Source: Leucocoprinus leucothites
Taxonomy: Eukaryota > Basidiomycota > Agaricomycetes > Agaricales > Agaricaceae
DNA length: 64,000 nt
Assembly: GCA_013368445.1 (NCBI GenBank)
Contig: JAACJO010000009.1
Location: forward strand, 248,001-312,000
Direction of reading: 5' to 3'
The translations under genes were made by a program, and so were the position numbers. The notes beneath the pieces are model-generated. The model did not search any database. It saw nothing but the letters and a program-made list of their open reading frames with translations, and was not told the DNA's origin. This document shows positions 44,030 through 55,701 of the stretch, piece by piece (position 1 is the stretch's first letter; each line of letters starts with the position of its first letter).

Positions 44030-45229
44030 TCACATTCATGTTCATTTTTTTGCTCCTCCTAACCATAATTTTTTTCCAAAAACAGGTATTAATTTTAAAG
44101 TGCAATGGTTGGTGCAGTATATGATGTGAGATTACTCCAGTATCATTCATTTTTATGACAAGGCTGTCTACTTCTAGCACTGTGGTATTCAAGAACGGAG
44201 TGTGGTCAGGGGAGATGGCCCCAAAATGTTGACCTCACCTCGTAGATGATTGGTCGATCTGAAAGGGTCGATTGTTGATCAATGCCCATGGTGGAATGGA
44301 GCTAATGGAGGAGGTTGTGTGTCAGTGTTCTGGTTTGATGGCCAGTGTTTTCATTTTGGATTGCCTTCAACCTTGTTTTTTTACATTCTTGTCTCTCTTT
44401 ATTTTTTTTCTGCCTAGTTTCTGCCTGGTTTTTCCTATTGGCTCATCCTAGCGAGCCAGCAAAGCAGGTAATGCTTTCAATTACTTATGTAATGTGACCC
44501 AATGTTCCTGAATCTATCTGATAATGGTGTTGTGATGTGGCAGGTAATCACGTGAAACCCAGCCCTAAAGTTCTAAGGCTCAAACTGAGCCTCCTCGCGG
44601 TTTATTGGTTTCTTCCTCCTCCATTTATTAGCACCCAATGCATGTCTCCTCTGAGATGCTCCTGTGAAATCGAATCATAATTTCTCTAAGATAAACAAAT
44701 GTAGAACAAGACATAGCCTATATGTGAGCAAAAGAATAGCTAAATAGCTTGTACTTCATGCTTGAAGAAGGACAATAATAAAACAAGGTCCAACAGAGTC
44801 AAGAACGAAGCAAAATTCAGGAGTATGAAGGGTGCTGATGTGCTGAAGAGTGAAGTGCAGCATGAAAAGATGAAGAGCACAAGATACAATGAAGTGAAGA
44901 ACGAACTTGGGATGATTAGAGGAGTATACACACTGCTGCTGCCAATGCTCAAGGTGAGCGTTCCTAATAAATGGTCAAGCAATCCAGCACCCTTACCTCC
45001 TAAACCTTCAAACAGAGTCACGATGGGGGTGTCAAAGCACCTCCCTATTTTGTTTTGCCTCAGCTATAATCGCATAAGTCTCTTCTACAGAGTCCTGATG
45101 CTTTTGCTTGAGGACACAACCCATCAGAAATATCAATAACCTCTTCACTAGCCTGTTATGTGTGATGTTGATAAGCAACACTGACACGACCAGAAAATAG
45201 GCTCACTGGAACTACTTGAGTTTTTCAGC
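44030..45229. other. No gene recognised
   Basis: Overlapping frames exist on both strands at 44740-45139, and neither shows a motif. The plus-strand one is Lys/Asn-rich and the minus one Leu/Ser-rich, typical mirror images of non-coding or compositionally biased DNA. Confidence 0.35.
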
Positions 45230-45860
45230 TATGGCCTTGACTGTATTCTCTTGTGCCTAGGTCACGGTGAGTACCTCCATTACAACTTGGAATACAAAGT
45301 GTACATTGGCTGACTTCTCTCAATTTCCAGATGTAGTTGCACCAACAGTGACCTTTATTTTGGTGAGTTGTCTGGTCAATGCTAGTGAACAGCAACCTAC
45401 CTGAGTTTGTTCCTCTGTGTCAGTGATTTCAAAATGATATCATTTGCAGCCTTTGATATATGTAAGCCATCTAGTCAGTCTGAGAGACCTTGGGCTCACC
45501 AGGTTTCATTCTTTCACAGTGGTGATCTTGATGATGTTGTTTTCAGCCCTCATATAAGCAAGCCATCCTAGAAGTCTGTAACTCACCTGAGTTTGTTTCT
45601 CAGCAATGGTAGTTTCAACAATATTGTTCATGACCTCGATCTTGGTGAGTTGTCTATTTGAATCTAGGGGTCTAGGGCTTACCTGATCTTGCTCTCTTGC
45701 ACTATTATCCTTGGCTGTATTGCATGTGGCCTTGAATAAGGTGAGTTAACCACTCTTGAACTGGAGTTTTGACCTTACCAGATTCTTTCCCTCTGTGACT
45801 GTAGCGATGCTCGCATCCTTCATGGCCTTGACTTGGGTGAGTTTTCTAAATGTAACCCAA
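45230..45860 (-). repeat. Array of tandem mini-exons (about 110-bp exon-intron units)
   Basis: On the minus strand, coding blocks of 48-54 bp alternate with about 45-60 bp beginning GTGAG/GTAAG and ending AG. Decoded blocks include VKAMKDASIATVTEGKNL, ATCNTAKDNSAREQDQ, IEVMNNIVETTIAEKQTQ and a decayed (I)KITTVKE*NL, each ending just before a GT donor. Exons of 54 nt keep frame, so the array would add an 18-residue charged helical repeat per unit. At least five units are visible, the last two degraded. Such expansion of a whole exon-intron unit usually arises by unequal crossing-over. Confidence 0.65.
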
Positions 45861-45999
45861 AATTTGGAACTCACATGATCTTCGTTCATACCACCCTTAG
45901 ATTCTGGATGCATTGTAATGTTGATGGTACAGTAGGTGGTAGGGGTTCAACTGATGGATTATGTGTGAGACAAGGGGCAGTTTCCACAACTTTGCTGCA

Positions 46000-46945
46000 T
46001 CAATTGATGTCTTTGATGAACTCACCAATACTGGGACATTCCTCAATATCAATGTCATGCCACTTAATAATCCATTTCTGAGGATTATCACTGTGACTGA
46101 TTGTGAACCATGCCTGGGAATGGACTGCAGTAAAGTCCTTTGTGGCCGGGTCATATATACAGAATATCATAGTGAATCCGGGGTCATTGGGCATCCCTAG
46201 CCAATCCTGGGTCTAAGGAAAGGTTAAACAGACTGTGGATCGTTGGGAAGCTGTAAAACAATTGTTGGCCAGGCTACCCTGATGGTGAGCTCAAGCCCTC
46301 TAGAATCCCAGCTGGTGACTCACTTTCAAGTAGGCAATGATATGAGCCCATTTCAAGTCCTCAGGAGGGGTGCTCTCAGAGCATCAAGTGTTCTCAGGAT
46401 GGGGAGTGGTCATAGTTGATGTGATAGCAATTCTCAGCTGGGGAGGCAATCCAAGGCAGGTAAATGAACGTTCTATTTTATCTAGGTTGTTGATATAACA
46501 ACGTATCCCTTTTAGGGCACTAATGATTGCCTTCCTTTTTTCGAAATCTGAAAGCACCCCACTCTGGCACTGAGGCAATACTCATTTTGATTACTCATTT
46601 TGCTGATACAGGGTGAGCTGGTGGGTGGTCCGAAATCAATAAGATCTCATCTCATCCTTTTAGCTCGCTCCAAGGGTGAATCAGCTACTTATGTATACTA
46701 GTCCAGCCTCGCAGTTGCTGCTAGCACCACATGCTCTGTGAGTTATTCTCAAAGTCCCAAGCGCATCCTTACTGTCTAATATCTTTGCACTGCTAACATC
46801 CCTCCATGCCCAGAGCTTCTCATCATCAACCATGCTCCACTTCTCAGACTCATTCTGAGCTGTGAAAAGCAAATGAAGCAGAGATCGAGCAATACCTTTC
46901 CCAGCTCTCTCCAAAGAAACCTCCCCATTGCTGTCAACATATGGA
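46000..46945 (-). pseudogene. Hypothetical multi-exon gene, 5' part
   Basis: Minus-strand blocks, in order: PYVDSNGEVSLERAGKGIAR, SLLHLLFTAQNESEKWSMVD (46945-46680); SDFEKRKAIISALKGIRCYI (46578-46384); and DPGFTMIFCIYDPATKDFTA, KWIIKWHDIDIEECPSIGEF (46194-46000). They are separated by short gaps compatible with introns and lead into the mini-exon array. No catalytic motif is recognised. A hAT element is inserted just upstream (47075) and may have cut off the beginning of the gene. Confidence 0.4.
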
Positions 46946-47074
46946 GGCTAAACTCTGCATGTCAAAGGATAGCAAGACTATGGAGAATCTCAGTAGATGG
47001 TACACCTATGTGAGTGTTTACTTGCTCCATTTTTGCCTACAACTTAAGGCTTTGGCAGTGTGGGTACTGTGGCG

Positions 47075-50000
47075 TAGGGACCGTCACAGATACGTGACAA
47101 CCGGGTATCTGCAGGTAACGATCTGTGACGACCGGATTGGGTCAGGTTGGATACCAGTTTGCCGGATACCTGTGGTAACCTGACAGGGACCAGTTAAAAA
47201 TAGATATATAGTCTATATATGGGAGCTTTTGAGACTCTGAATCAAATTATTGATGTAAACATGTCAGATAATGAACACAACCCTGCATTCGAGCTTCTCA
47301 CCCCTTGTAGTCCCTCCCTGCATTGATATGCCTCGTACAAAATCAAGGCTTCCCTCTCATCCTGCTTCAGGGCCGCCGTCTAGGGGTTCAAGTGGCAGCA
47401 GGGCTATCACACCACACATTTCTCGGGCCCAGACACCCGAGACTAGGGCTTCGAGTCATGAGGAAGATAATGCCAGACCACTCATCCCTGTACAATTCTC
47501 TCCTATCAAACAGCGTCAGAAGGCAAAGGCTGCTAATCAAGTGGCTGATAAGCATGATCTTGATATCTGGGACCTGCCGGATGATGAGATTATTGGTATG
47601 TACATTCACAACCACTTCAAAAATTTATTAATATATATAATCCAATAATTCTAGAGGCTTCATTTGCACATCTTAAGTCTCTTGCATACCAGTACTTTAA
47701 CATCACCCTTGACTGTGTTCTCAAGGATGATGAGCCTTCTGAACTGGTATTTATCTTCACCTGTAAAACCGATCCAGACCGTCATACAGCACATCGTTGG
47801 GGACGCATGAAGACACATGCAGGGACTGGAAACCTTCAGAAGGGCATCAAGGCCTGCAACCAGCTGAATGGACTCGCTGAAGATGGCTCATCATTGGTCC
47901 CACATCAATCTGACTCTGATTATATTCCTTACTCTGAATCAGCTCACCGAGCAATTATTTCATTACAGTGTGCTGTGAATCAGTGCCCATTCAACTCAGT
48001 CAAGGATGGGCTCTATCGTCTTGAAGTTGCTATGCTCCGAAAGGGAACAGTCCTTCCAAGTCCTGAGCAAGTTGGTCGTGATACCCGACTTTTATATCGT
48101 GAAGTGTCTGGTATTGTTCGTACTCAACTCATGGCATGTTTGTATTTTTCTCACTCTACTTTAGAGACTGATCAGAGCAGTTGATTACTAGTGGTATCCA
48201 TCTTGTTCTGGATGGATGGACAGCACCAATTATAGCATCATATCTGGGCCTTGTCATTATTTGGTCTGAACAGGGTACAATCTATCGGACAGTACTGGAG
48301 TTTATTAGGTAAGCAATAATATTATTCTAACCCAGAGTATGAATTAAATTTGCTTAATAATAGGTTAAAACACAAGCACACTGGTGAATACCTTGCTAAG
48401 GTTGTTTTTGACTGTCTGAAACGTTGGGGATTGACAAAGAAGGTGAGTAATCTCAATATTTTAATTGACTGGATATGCTTACCAATCAAACTCTAGCTAT
48501 TTTCTATATGCATGGATAATGCAGCAAACTGCAATAAGCTTGTAGAGTTTCTTCCTCAGCATATACCATCATTTCCTGGTCCACAAGCTCGTACTCGGTG
48601 CATGGCCCATATTTTGAATTTGGTAGCAAAGGTGCAGTATTTAATCTAAGCTTGACATTTACCATTATAATAATTTACTTTGTTTAGATGTTTATGTCAT
48701 TTTTCTTTAAGAAGGGCAAGAAGAAGTCGAACCAGGCCATCGTTTCTGATGATGGTTTAGTCTCAGTGGATGACCATTCAATATTCGTAGCAGATCAGGT
48801 TGTCGAGGATGAGGATGATGAAGATGATGGAGTGCTCGAAGAAGATGATGGTCATGCTATTTTTAATCAGGAAGCTGTACTGGCACTCCATCAGCCAGCA
48901 ATTATGCAGATGCAAGCAAGGGAAGAGCCTGTTACTGCTACTCCTGCTCAGCTCCGTACAGCTGAGAGTATTATGCCTCGGGTGTGTCTTTTATACTTGC
49001 AATGTGTACTTTTCTAATAATATTTAGGTCTCTGGTCTTGCTCGTCGTATTCATGACTCACCTACTCTCCGTGAGCAGTTTGATGAGTTGGTCAGCAAAA
49101 ATCCCAGGCTTGATGGTGCTAAACGTTCACTCAATCGCTGGGTGGCAACTTGCTGGAATTCAGATTTCCTTTGTCTTAATGCTCATGTTTATTTCCGAAA
49201 GGAGGTTGAGATAATGACTGGGATTTCTGACAATAATCTGACACAGTATCCGTTATCAGCTGACCAGTGGAAGATAGTAACTGATCTCCTTCCTGTTCTT
49301 GAGGTATGTGTTAAAATTACTGTTAAGACATGAGCTAATAGTATTCTAGATTTTCAAAGAAGCAACTGATCTATTTTCAAAGGCTGAAGTTCCCCTCATT
49401 GTTGATGCCTTTCCACTCCTACTGGATATCCGAACATATCTTGTCAATGTGTGTGAGGATGATGATGATGAGTTATCGCCAGTTATTCGCATTGCAGCTC
49501 AAGCTGCAATTTCGATGCTTAACAAGTATATCACACTTTGCGAAGAGTGTGAAATTTATTTCATCACAATTGGTATGTTACTTTCTCTGTGAGTATAAGA
49601 GGTGTATTTATGCATTTCTAGTCATGTGCCCTGATCGAAAGCTGCAGTGGTTTAAGGACAATGGTTTTTCATGTGCTGTTATTTCACAACTCAAACAGAC
49701 TGTAATTGATCGGTGGGAGCAAAACTACCGACCTGACCTCACACCTGACTCAGGAAGTGACTCAGCAGTACGTAATCCCATCTCTATTAATATTAATTCT
49801 TACTGTTAATTTAGCGAGTCACTAACAAATACATGAAGAGACCCACTGCAGCAAAATCAACAGCAGGGAAACTGGATGACATTCACACTTACCTGAAAGA
49901 GCCAGTCATCCAGTCTTCAACAGTCATTGATTCGGGGGGGTATATGAAGTGGTGGAACACTACTGCAACCAGTCGTCCCAATCTTGCAAGGATGGGAATG

Positions 50001-50731
50001 AACTACTGCAGTGCTCCAGGCTCGTACATTTCTCACACTCAATCCTTCCTTATCTGATATCTACTAGCATCATCTGTTGATGCCGAGTGGGCATTTTTGG
50101 TTGGCCGATGACAAATCAATTTTATGCAACACAATATGTCTCCAAGCACTTTCGAAGCTCGGATGGGTCTTGGGTCATGGTATGGAAGCCCACTTTTCCC
50201 AGGTATCAAGGCAGCTGCAGCAATCATTGAAGGTAAAGTATCAGAAGATTCAGATGAGGAATGAGTTGATAAGCACTGCTATCTGTGAGCTTCAGTAGGC
50301 TGAAGGAAAGGAAGAAATGTATTTGTACGATCTATGAGTCCGTTCGCCATCTCGATTTATATGTTGTTCTGTAGCCCCAGTCAATGCGTTTTTAATGAGC
50401 CCACTTCGATAGAAATCGACCAAGAATTGAGGAAGATATGGTGAGTTGAGTGTTGATGAATGCCTCAATCCCCCCCCAATATTTGTGAATATTTGGTCAA
50501 ATTTGAAAGTCCCGTAGTGCACTCAATTTTGCGTATTTTTGCTCGAAACTTATACCAAAATTATCAGAAAAGTCTATTCAATCTATATACATGCTCGCCC
50601 GAGCAAAACGGGTTACTTGTATCTGCGGATGAACCTGCTATCCGCAGATACCCATCTGAAGCCATCCATGACTGCACCATCTGATGGTACCAGTCACGGA
50701 TTGGTAACGTTACAACCCATGACGGACCCTA
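47075..50731 (+). mobile_element. hAT DNA transposon (3657 bp)
   Basis: The ends TAGGGACCGTCA at 47075 and the inverse of TAGGGTCCGTCA ending at 50731 form a short terminal inverted repeat with one mismatch. The 8-bp target duplication ctgtggcg is perfect (47067-47074 and 50732-50739). An 8-bp duplication with short inverted repeats is diagnostic of hAT elements. The interior carries one multi-exon transposase. Confidence 0.96.
47329..50264 (+). pseudogene. hAT transposase with C-terminal dimerisation domain
   Basis: The start MPRTKSRLPSHPASG (47329) is preferred over the in-frame ATG at 47271 because it heads the basic region. Exons with small introns give LAYQYFNITLDCVLKDDEPS, HRWGRMKTHAGTGNLQKGIK (BED-like area), GIHLVLDGWTAPI (first Asp), FSMCMDNAANCNKLVEFLP (second Asp), ARTRCMAHILNLVAK, an acidic insert, SLNRWVATCWNSDF and FKEATDLFSKAEVPLIVDA. 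The dimerisation motif reads SSVDAEWAFLVGR*QINFMQ (50062-50120), where Arg codons have become TGG (W) and TGA (stop), CpG decay again. The stop is TGA 50262-50264. It is probably inactive through the late stop but otherwise well preserved. Confidence 0.9.
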
Positions 50732-50783
50732 CTGTGGCGGATTTTGATGGCTTTCCAAGCGCCTCAATGTCTGGGCTCTGCTG

Positions 50784-51293
50784 ATGCAAGATAAGCAGTT
50801 AGGCACTCTGATTGCTACTTGTGAATCCTTGCAGCCAATGGGTTTGAATCCTACTCCAGCATCCCCTCCTTTGACTCCTGTACCAGCATCTTCACCTGTC
50901 ATCACTGCTCAGACAGCCTGGCCTATGACCCCTACACCACTCTGCTCACCTGCTCTCACTCTCAAGATCTGGGTAGAAGTATGTCAACTAATTATTTCAA
51001 TCTCTAATTCCTCTAATCATATGTTTTGTAGAATTCTAGCTCACCCGAATCTGTTGGGATTCCACATACAAGTGTAGGTGCCTTTTGCCTTGCTGATCAT
51101 AAGCTCACTTTGGGAGTATTTGGGGTTGAGCAAGGTGATGCATATAAACTACTAGACCCACAAACTTGGGATTGGAATCATGTGTGTTGGAAGCAGCCTA
51201 TTTTCCCTGGCCCTGCGACATGCCTGTATTTCAGGTGTCAAGGTGTTACTTGCCAAAATGAACTTTATGATGCTCTCCTTTCTAACTCACTCT
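50784..51293 (+). CDS. Hypothetical Pro-rich protein fragment
   Basis: The plus strand reads LIATCESLQPMGLNPTPASP and a Pro/Thr/Ser-rich stretch. It continues after a probable intron (GTATGT at 50979 to TTTGTAG at 51032) as NSSSPESVGIPHTSVGAFCL, LGVFGVEQGDAYKLLDPQTW and DWNHVCWKQPIFPGPATCLY, ending at 51293. The joined frame across the intron supports a real gene. No family is recognised. It lies immediately right of the hAT element and could be the first part of the gene at 51972-53261. Confidence 0.4.
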
Positions 51294-51299
51294 AGATTT

Positions 51300-51971
51300 T
51301 TTACTTTCATTAGTAGTCTTCTAATCTCCTACCCAGTGATATTTAGCACTGTATTTCCCTCCTATTATTGAGGTTTTTTCCCCCTACTAATATTTCTTCC
51401 CTGTAATCATATTTGATAAGCATGGGATTCTTAAATGCCTCTTGACCGATTGGTCTGTAATAATTTTCGAATATCTGCATTGTCTCACAGTGCCAGTAGA
51501 CTTAGGCTTGAACATTTTTAGAAGTCACTGTAGCTTTAATGAATGGTCACAGGCAGTTGGAGCGACACTCCATAACCTTGTAACTATTGATCTCAGTGCT
51601 AGATCTTCTAACTTATGCTGAATTTACCAGATCCAGTTGGAGTTGGCAGCTTCTGTGCATATATATTACCAGAGCTTTGGGTCAAGGTTCGTAATATATC
51701 CACCATATCATGATTTATTCTGATTTCACCAATATATGCCTGAGGGTACCATTACAAAGCTATTGGGTAAATTTTATGGAAGGGATCCAAACAATTATTT
51801 TGACCACCAGGGGGTGCCTCAACTAGTGGCAATCAATCCACCCAGTAGATGAGCAATGCAAGATTTTGAGACTGAATTACAATTACAACATCGAAGAGCA
51901 AACATGTAGTACAAATACTCAGTTGATCTGTCACTGGTGAGCCTTCATCCCATTCTTCCCCATCATCACTC
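51300..51971. other. No gene recognised
   Basis: AT-rich, with only a short minus-strand frame at 51833-52030 that overlaps the start of the next gene. Nothing supported. Confidence 0.35.
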
Positions 51972-53261
51972 ATGCCACTCACTAAACTGCAGAAAAAATA
52001 TCTTGAAGATGGAGGCTTCAAGGAACGCACCTTTGCAGCTCACACTGTGGCAGAGAAGAAAGGAACATTCAACATGAGGATGTGGGTGAAAAATAATGTC
52101 ATCCCTTCATTCATTGGTAAATTCCCTAGTACATGTCAGGAGATGTGGGAGGTAAGTGGTCACTGCTCTTGAAATTCCTGTACATGCATCTGACAACTCT
52201 TCCAGAAAGTTCAATCATGGTTCAAGAATGCCTGCAAATGGCCAATGCCCATAGCGAGATTTTGCTGTTCTCAACTCGCGTCTCAGTCATCTTCACCCAC
52301 CTGTGAAAATACTGTTCAGCATAATGATGAGGATCACAATGCTGATGACATGGTTGTTCCTCCGTCCTAGCACTTACATGGTTTGAGGGAAATGATAGCC
52401 AAGGATTACAAGCAGGCTATACTTGATTGTGTTCTTGAACTGAACAAAGACAAATGTCAGAGACAAGGGTTCATAGGGAGGTGGCTGAGCTCACGTACTT
52501 TATTGCTGAACTACCTGAGGAGAAGTTGCAGCCCTATGAAGCATGGGTTACCCAGTTACAAGAACAGAGTCAAGCTCAGCCCACCAAAGAAGAGACATTG
52601 AGGTACATCTCTATACCTTCTTATAAAATGGTACCTGATCTTCTGGATAGATGGCAAAAGCACCTTGCCATGAGAGCAGGGATGGATCTTCACAAGCTCC
52701 TTGGATGGGACTGCCATCAGTATGGTGATGGGCTCTTCTTCTTAGTTACTGCCACCTGTGAACCTTCAAACCAAATCTATCTCAAAAGGTAAATTACCTA
52801 TAGCAGTCCGAGGCTTGTTGTACTCAAGTCATTTCAATATTAGCTGGTTGATCTCAAATGTTCAGCAAGATGCCAGTTCTGATGCTTTCCTCATAGCATA
52901 TGATGACCATATTTATGACCACTTTCAAGAGCTTGCTGATAAATGGCTGCCATGTAAGTCAAAGAAACAATTTTATATTAGCTGTGTCCTGAGGGCCTTA
53001 TCTTCAATAACAGGCCACAATAAGGAAACAGCACCACTCCTTGCCCAGACTTTGAGTGGAAAATACTTCATATGCTGCTTTGATGTTGATTCTGTTACAA
53101 GGAAGGAGATGCGAGAGGTGATCTCAGCCTATCTGACTAAACTCTGGGGTTTGGCTATATTTCCTTCTTCAAGGGTGCTTTGTACTCAAATGTTTATTGT
53201 AGAAGCATTGGGACAATCTGGACCCTTGCCCTGGTCATCACTAGAGGACCACGCTGTCTAG
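51972..53261 (+). pseudogene. Uncharacterised protein with homeodomain-like WFKN motif
   Basis: It starts MPLTKLQKKYLEDGGFKERT, and after KFPSTCQEMWE an intron (GTAAGT at 52151 to CAG at 52204) joins to KVQSWFKNACKWP. The KVQxWFxN core resembles helix 3 of homeodomain-like folds. A stop (PPS*HLHGL) follows an acidic stretch. A frame change leads to HREVAELTYFIAELPEEKLQ, PYEAWVTQLQEQSQAQPTKE, SIPSYKMVPDLLDRWQKHLA and GLLYSSHFNISWLIS. From memory, agaricomycetes have large families of unannotated proteins with an N-terminal WF-N motif and this helical C terminus; a search is needed to confirm. It may be a DNA-binding passenger of the giant element. Confidence 0.5.
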
Positions 53262-54779
53262 AAATCGTATCTTCTCAATACTATGTTACTTGCAAATTAC
53301 AACAATATCAATCCGGCAACTATGTCTAGTGAACACACTATTGCTCTTGTGGAGGATTTGTCTAAAAATCCTGATATTATTGACTTCAGTCAAGTTTTGT
53401 AAGTGGCCTATCTCTTCACTCTGGTTTGTATTGATCTTTATAAATTAGGACACTGAACTCAACTTGCTCAAGCCCCATTCAGGATGAACAGGTGACCCCT
53501 GAGCTGGCTAGTCCTGCTGACAATCACACGTCATCTGGTGGGCCAGGCCTCCCCCAATTACCATTGGGTCTCAGAGCTTCCAGGAGCAATGAGGACCTTG
53601 CCTCCCACCCAACAATGTCCCTACCAACTCAGCTGCTCCATGACTTGAATGCAGATATTGCCCCACCTCCCAGCCAGAGTCCTGCATATCAAGAGCCACC
53701 ATTCTGCTCAAGTACCCCCCCAACAATGCTGGATAACAGGATGACTGATGTATGCCACCTCATTCTGTGTTTCTGAGCTTAATATAATGCTGGCTTTTAC
53801 TAGGGTACTCCAGGCAGTTTTTACCACAGCCTAGTTAGGAGCCCGTTCTCTTTCACAGCAGGAAGCAATGAGCAGGTTCTGCAGATGGGGCCCTCATCCC
53901 ACTGGTCAACCTCACAAGTAAATATTAGTGTAAGTCAGATGTATTTTGTCATTTTGGACTTTGATTTCAGCTCAAATTTGAATTAGGATACCTCACAGAA
54001 TCCACAAGCAAGTCTGCATGGTACACCACCTGGTCCAATGTCAGCAAGTGATAAAGACAAGACTTTTTCATGCAAAAGTCTTGAAGGATATCAAGCTGCT
54101 GTTAACCCTTGAGCAGCTCCTTCCAGTCAACTGCAAGATTCAACTGCTGACCACAACACCACTACTCAAGGTATGTGAAAACTCAGGTATTTGCCTGTAC
54201 TACACAATCGCTCATTTTGTTTTTGACATCCATCCACAGCCTCTGATTCAACCAGGCCCGAGAACCAAGGTGGTGTAGCACAAGGGAACTGGAGGAAGGG
54301 CCAGAATAGCACTGTCACTTCGAAGCCAAACACTGCTACCCTCCCAGAGACCACCATCACCCAAAATACCCAAACTCAGAAATGACACCACAAGACCACT
54401 GTACCTGTTTGTGCCTCTAAGCATGCTACATGGAAACCGCAGCCCCCTAAACCTATGACCACCAAGGATACCAAGATCACCAAATGGTACATTCATCTTC
54501 TTTTTTAAAAAATATGCTGAGGCTTTCCACAGGAAGCTGGGTTACAATCTTGTTTCAATTGAGGATGATGTGGATAAGAGACCTACCAAGTGTCAGAAGA
54601 GGAATAACACAGCCTAGCTCAATGCAATCACCCATTTCTCGAGTACATCAGTATTTAATGTTCAAACCATTTTTCTTAGAAGCCACTTTTCTAGGCTCAT
54701 TCTCTCACATCATTCCGGATTTTACTTTTTCTTGGATAATTTGATCTTAGCTCTCTCTCATATATATTCATAGTCAATC
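53262..54779 (+). pseudogene. Ser/Pro-rich 3' coding fragments
   Basis: The plus strand carries TPELASPADNHTSSGGPGLP, LRASRSNEDLASHPTMSLPT and PPPSQSPAYQEPPFCSSTPP (53492-53756), then further low-complexity fragments up to 54640 in changing frames. Gaps with GT...AG borders suggest introns. They probably form the disordered tail of the gene at 51972. There is no recognisable domain; the assignment is positional. Confidence 0.35.
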
Positions 54780-55309
54780 CACGGATAGCACTTATACACA
54801 CTGACCAGTATAGTATTGATGTTATAGCATTAATATTCAACAGAGATGAGTGCCCTAGCTATATTCAGAAACAAAGCACATGAGCAGTTGATAACATACC
54901 TAAATATAATGGTCTTGATACTACCATCGAAAGACTCAACAATCAAAGTTAAGCCTTGCCCTCTACTGCTGGTACTAGAAGCTAGAACATTTTAAATTCA
55001 TTCTCCACTGCCATCACTAGATGCCTGAGCATTTGATGTTGAATCTTGTTCTCCACCATTGCCACTGGGCTTTTCAGAGATAAGCTGTGATTACTCAACA
55101 GTCAGTGGTAGTTTAATGTTCTCATTAGAATTTTTGTTGTTGAGTCTATTGAAGAATTATGTACATTGTCACTGGAAACACTGGGGATCCTAGATGTCAT
55201 CCATATCTCTGTGATGCATCGCACTATACTAGAGATACATTCACATATAGGTGATATCTATATTTAGGAATTATCCAGGCTATGACAACTATTGATGTCT
55301 ATGACTGAC
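54780..55309 (-). other. Right subterminal region of the giant element
   Basis: On the minus strand it encodes SGNGGEQDSTSNAQASSDGS and VESFDGSIKTIIFRYV and contains the run caacaaaaattctaatgag. Both features recur in the flipped segment at 19.87-21.96 kb on its original strand. The two regions are therefore mirror images about the element, i.e. extended, diverged inverted ends. Confidence 0.55.
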
Positions 55310-55691
55310 CACACTTTAATCCAGATTTAATCTGGATCATTGAACACAGGAATAATCTAGGCTCCTTATTTTACAACCACTCCTGCTTAAATCTGGATTT
55401 AATCTGGATTTGAGATGGCTGAGTTGTTCAATGCTACATGCTCTGCAGCCAAATCCAGCTTAAATATGGATTTAATCTAGATTTAAGACAGCTGAGTTGT
55501 TCAATACTACATGCTCTACAGCTGAATCCAGCATAAATCTGGATTTAATCTGGATTTAAGATGGCTGAGTTGTTCAATACTACATGCTCTGCAGCCAAAT
55601 CCAGCTTAAATCTAGATTAAATCTGGATTGAAGGCAGCAAAGTCTTTCAAGACCGCATGCCCTACCATCAGCCCCACCTGAATCCAGCTTG
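55310..55691 (-). repeat. Right terminal 73-bp repeat array of the giant element
   Basis: Units repeat exactly every 73 bp (atgctct at 55438, 55511 and 55584), each made of aatctggatttaatctggat palindromes and a gatggctgagttgttcaata spacer. A diverged outer unit (tctttcaagaccgcatgccc) ends at the gag junction and partial units lie inside to 55310. The array is the inverted counterpart of 14355-14545. Confidence 0.9.
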
Positions 55692-55701
55692 AATCTAGAT
55701 T

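Larger units (their letters stand above)
14326..55691 (-). mobile_element. Giant (41.4 kb) KDZ-type DNA transposon with nested insertions
   Basis: Both ends carry arrays of the same 73-bp repeat in inverted orientation (two units left, at least four right), and both abut the interrupted gag of gypsy-1. The palindromic 10-mer aatctagatt is present at both junctions (14316-14325 and 55692-55701). As it is palindromic and resembles the repeat, the true duplication may be 8-10 bp. Inside is a KDZ (Kyakuja-Dileera-Zisupton) transposase with its CxC2 cysteine cluster, an Spt5-like gene and other unidentified genes. Removing gypsy-2, two 1340-bp LTRs, the hAT and the Tc1 copy leaves about 25 kb. The termini are seen in the sequence; that one transposase mobilised the entire block is inferred. 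Confidence 0.65.

Noticed and set aside
55310..55691. CRISPR-like array because of regularly spaced repeats
   Set aside because: Tandem 73-bp units without unique spacers, at transposon ends, in a eukaryotic genome.
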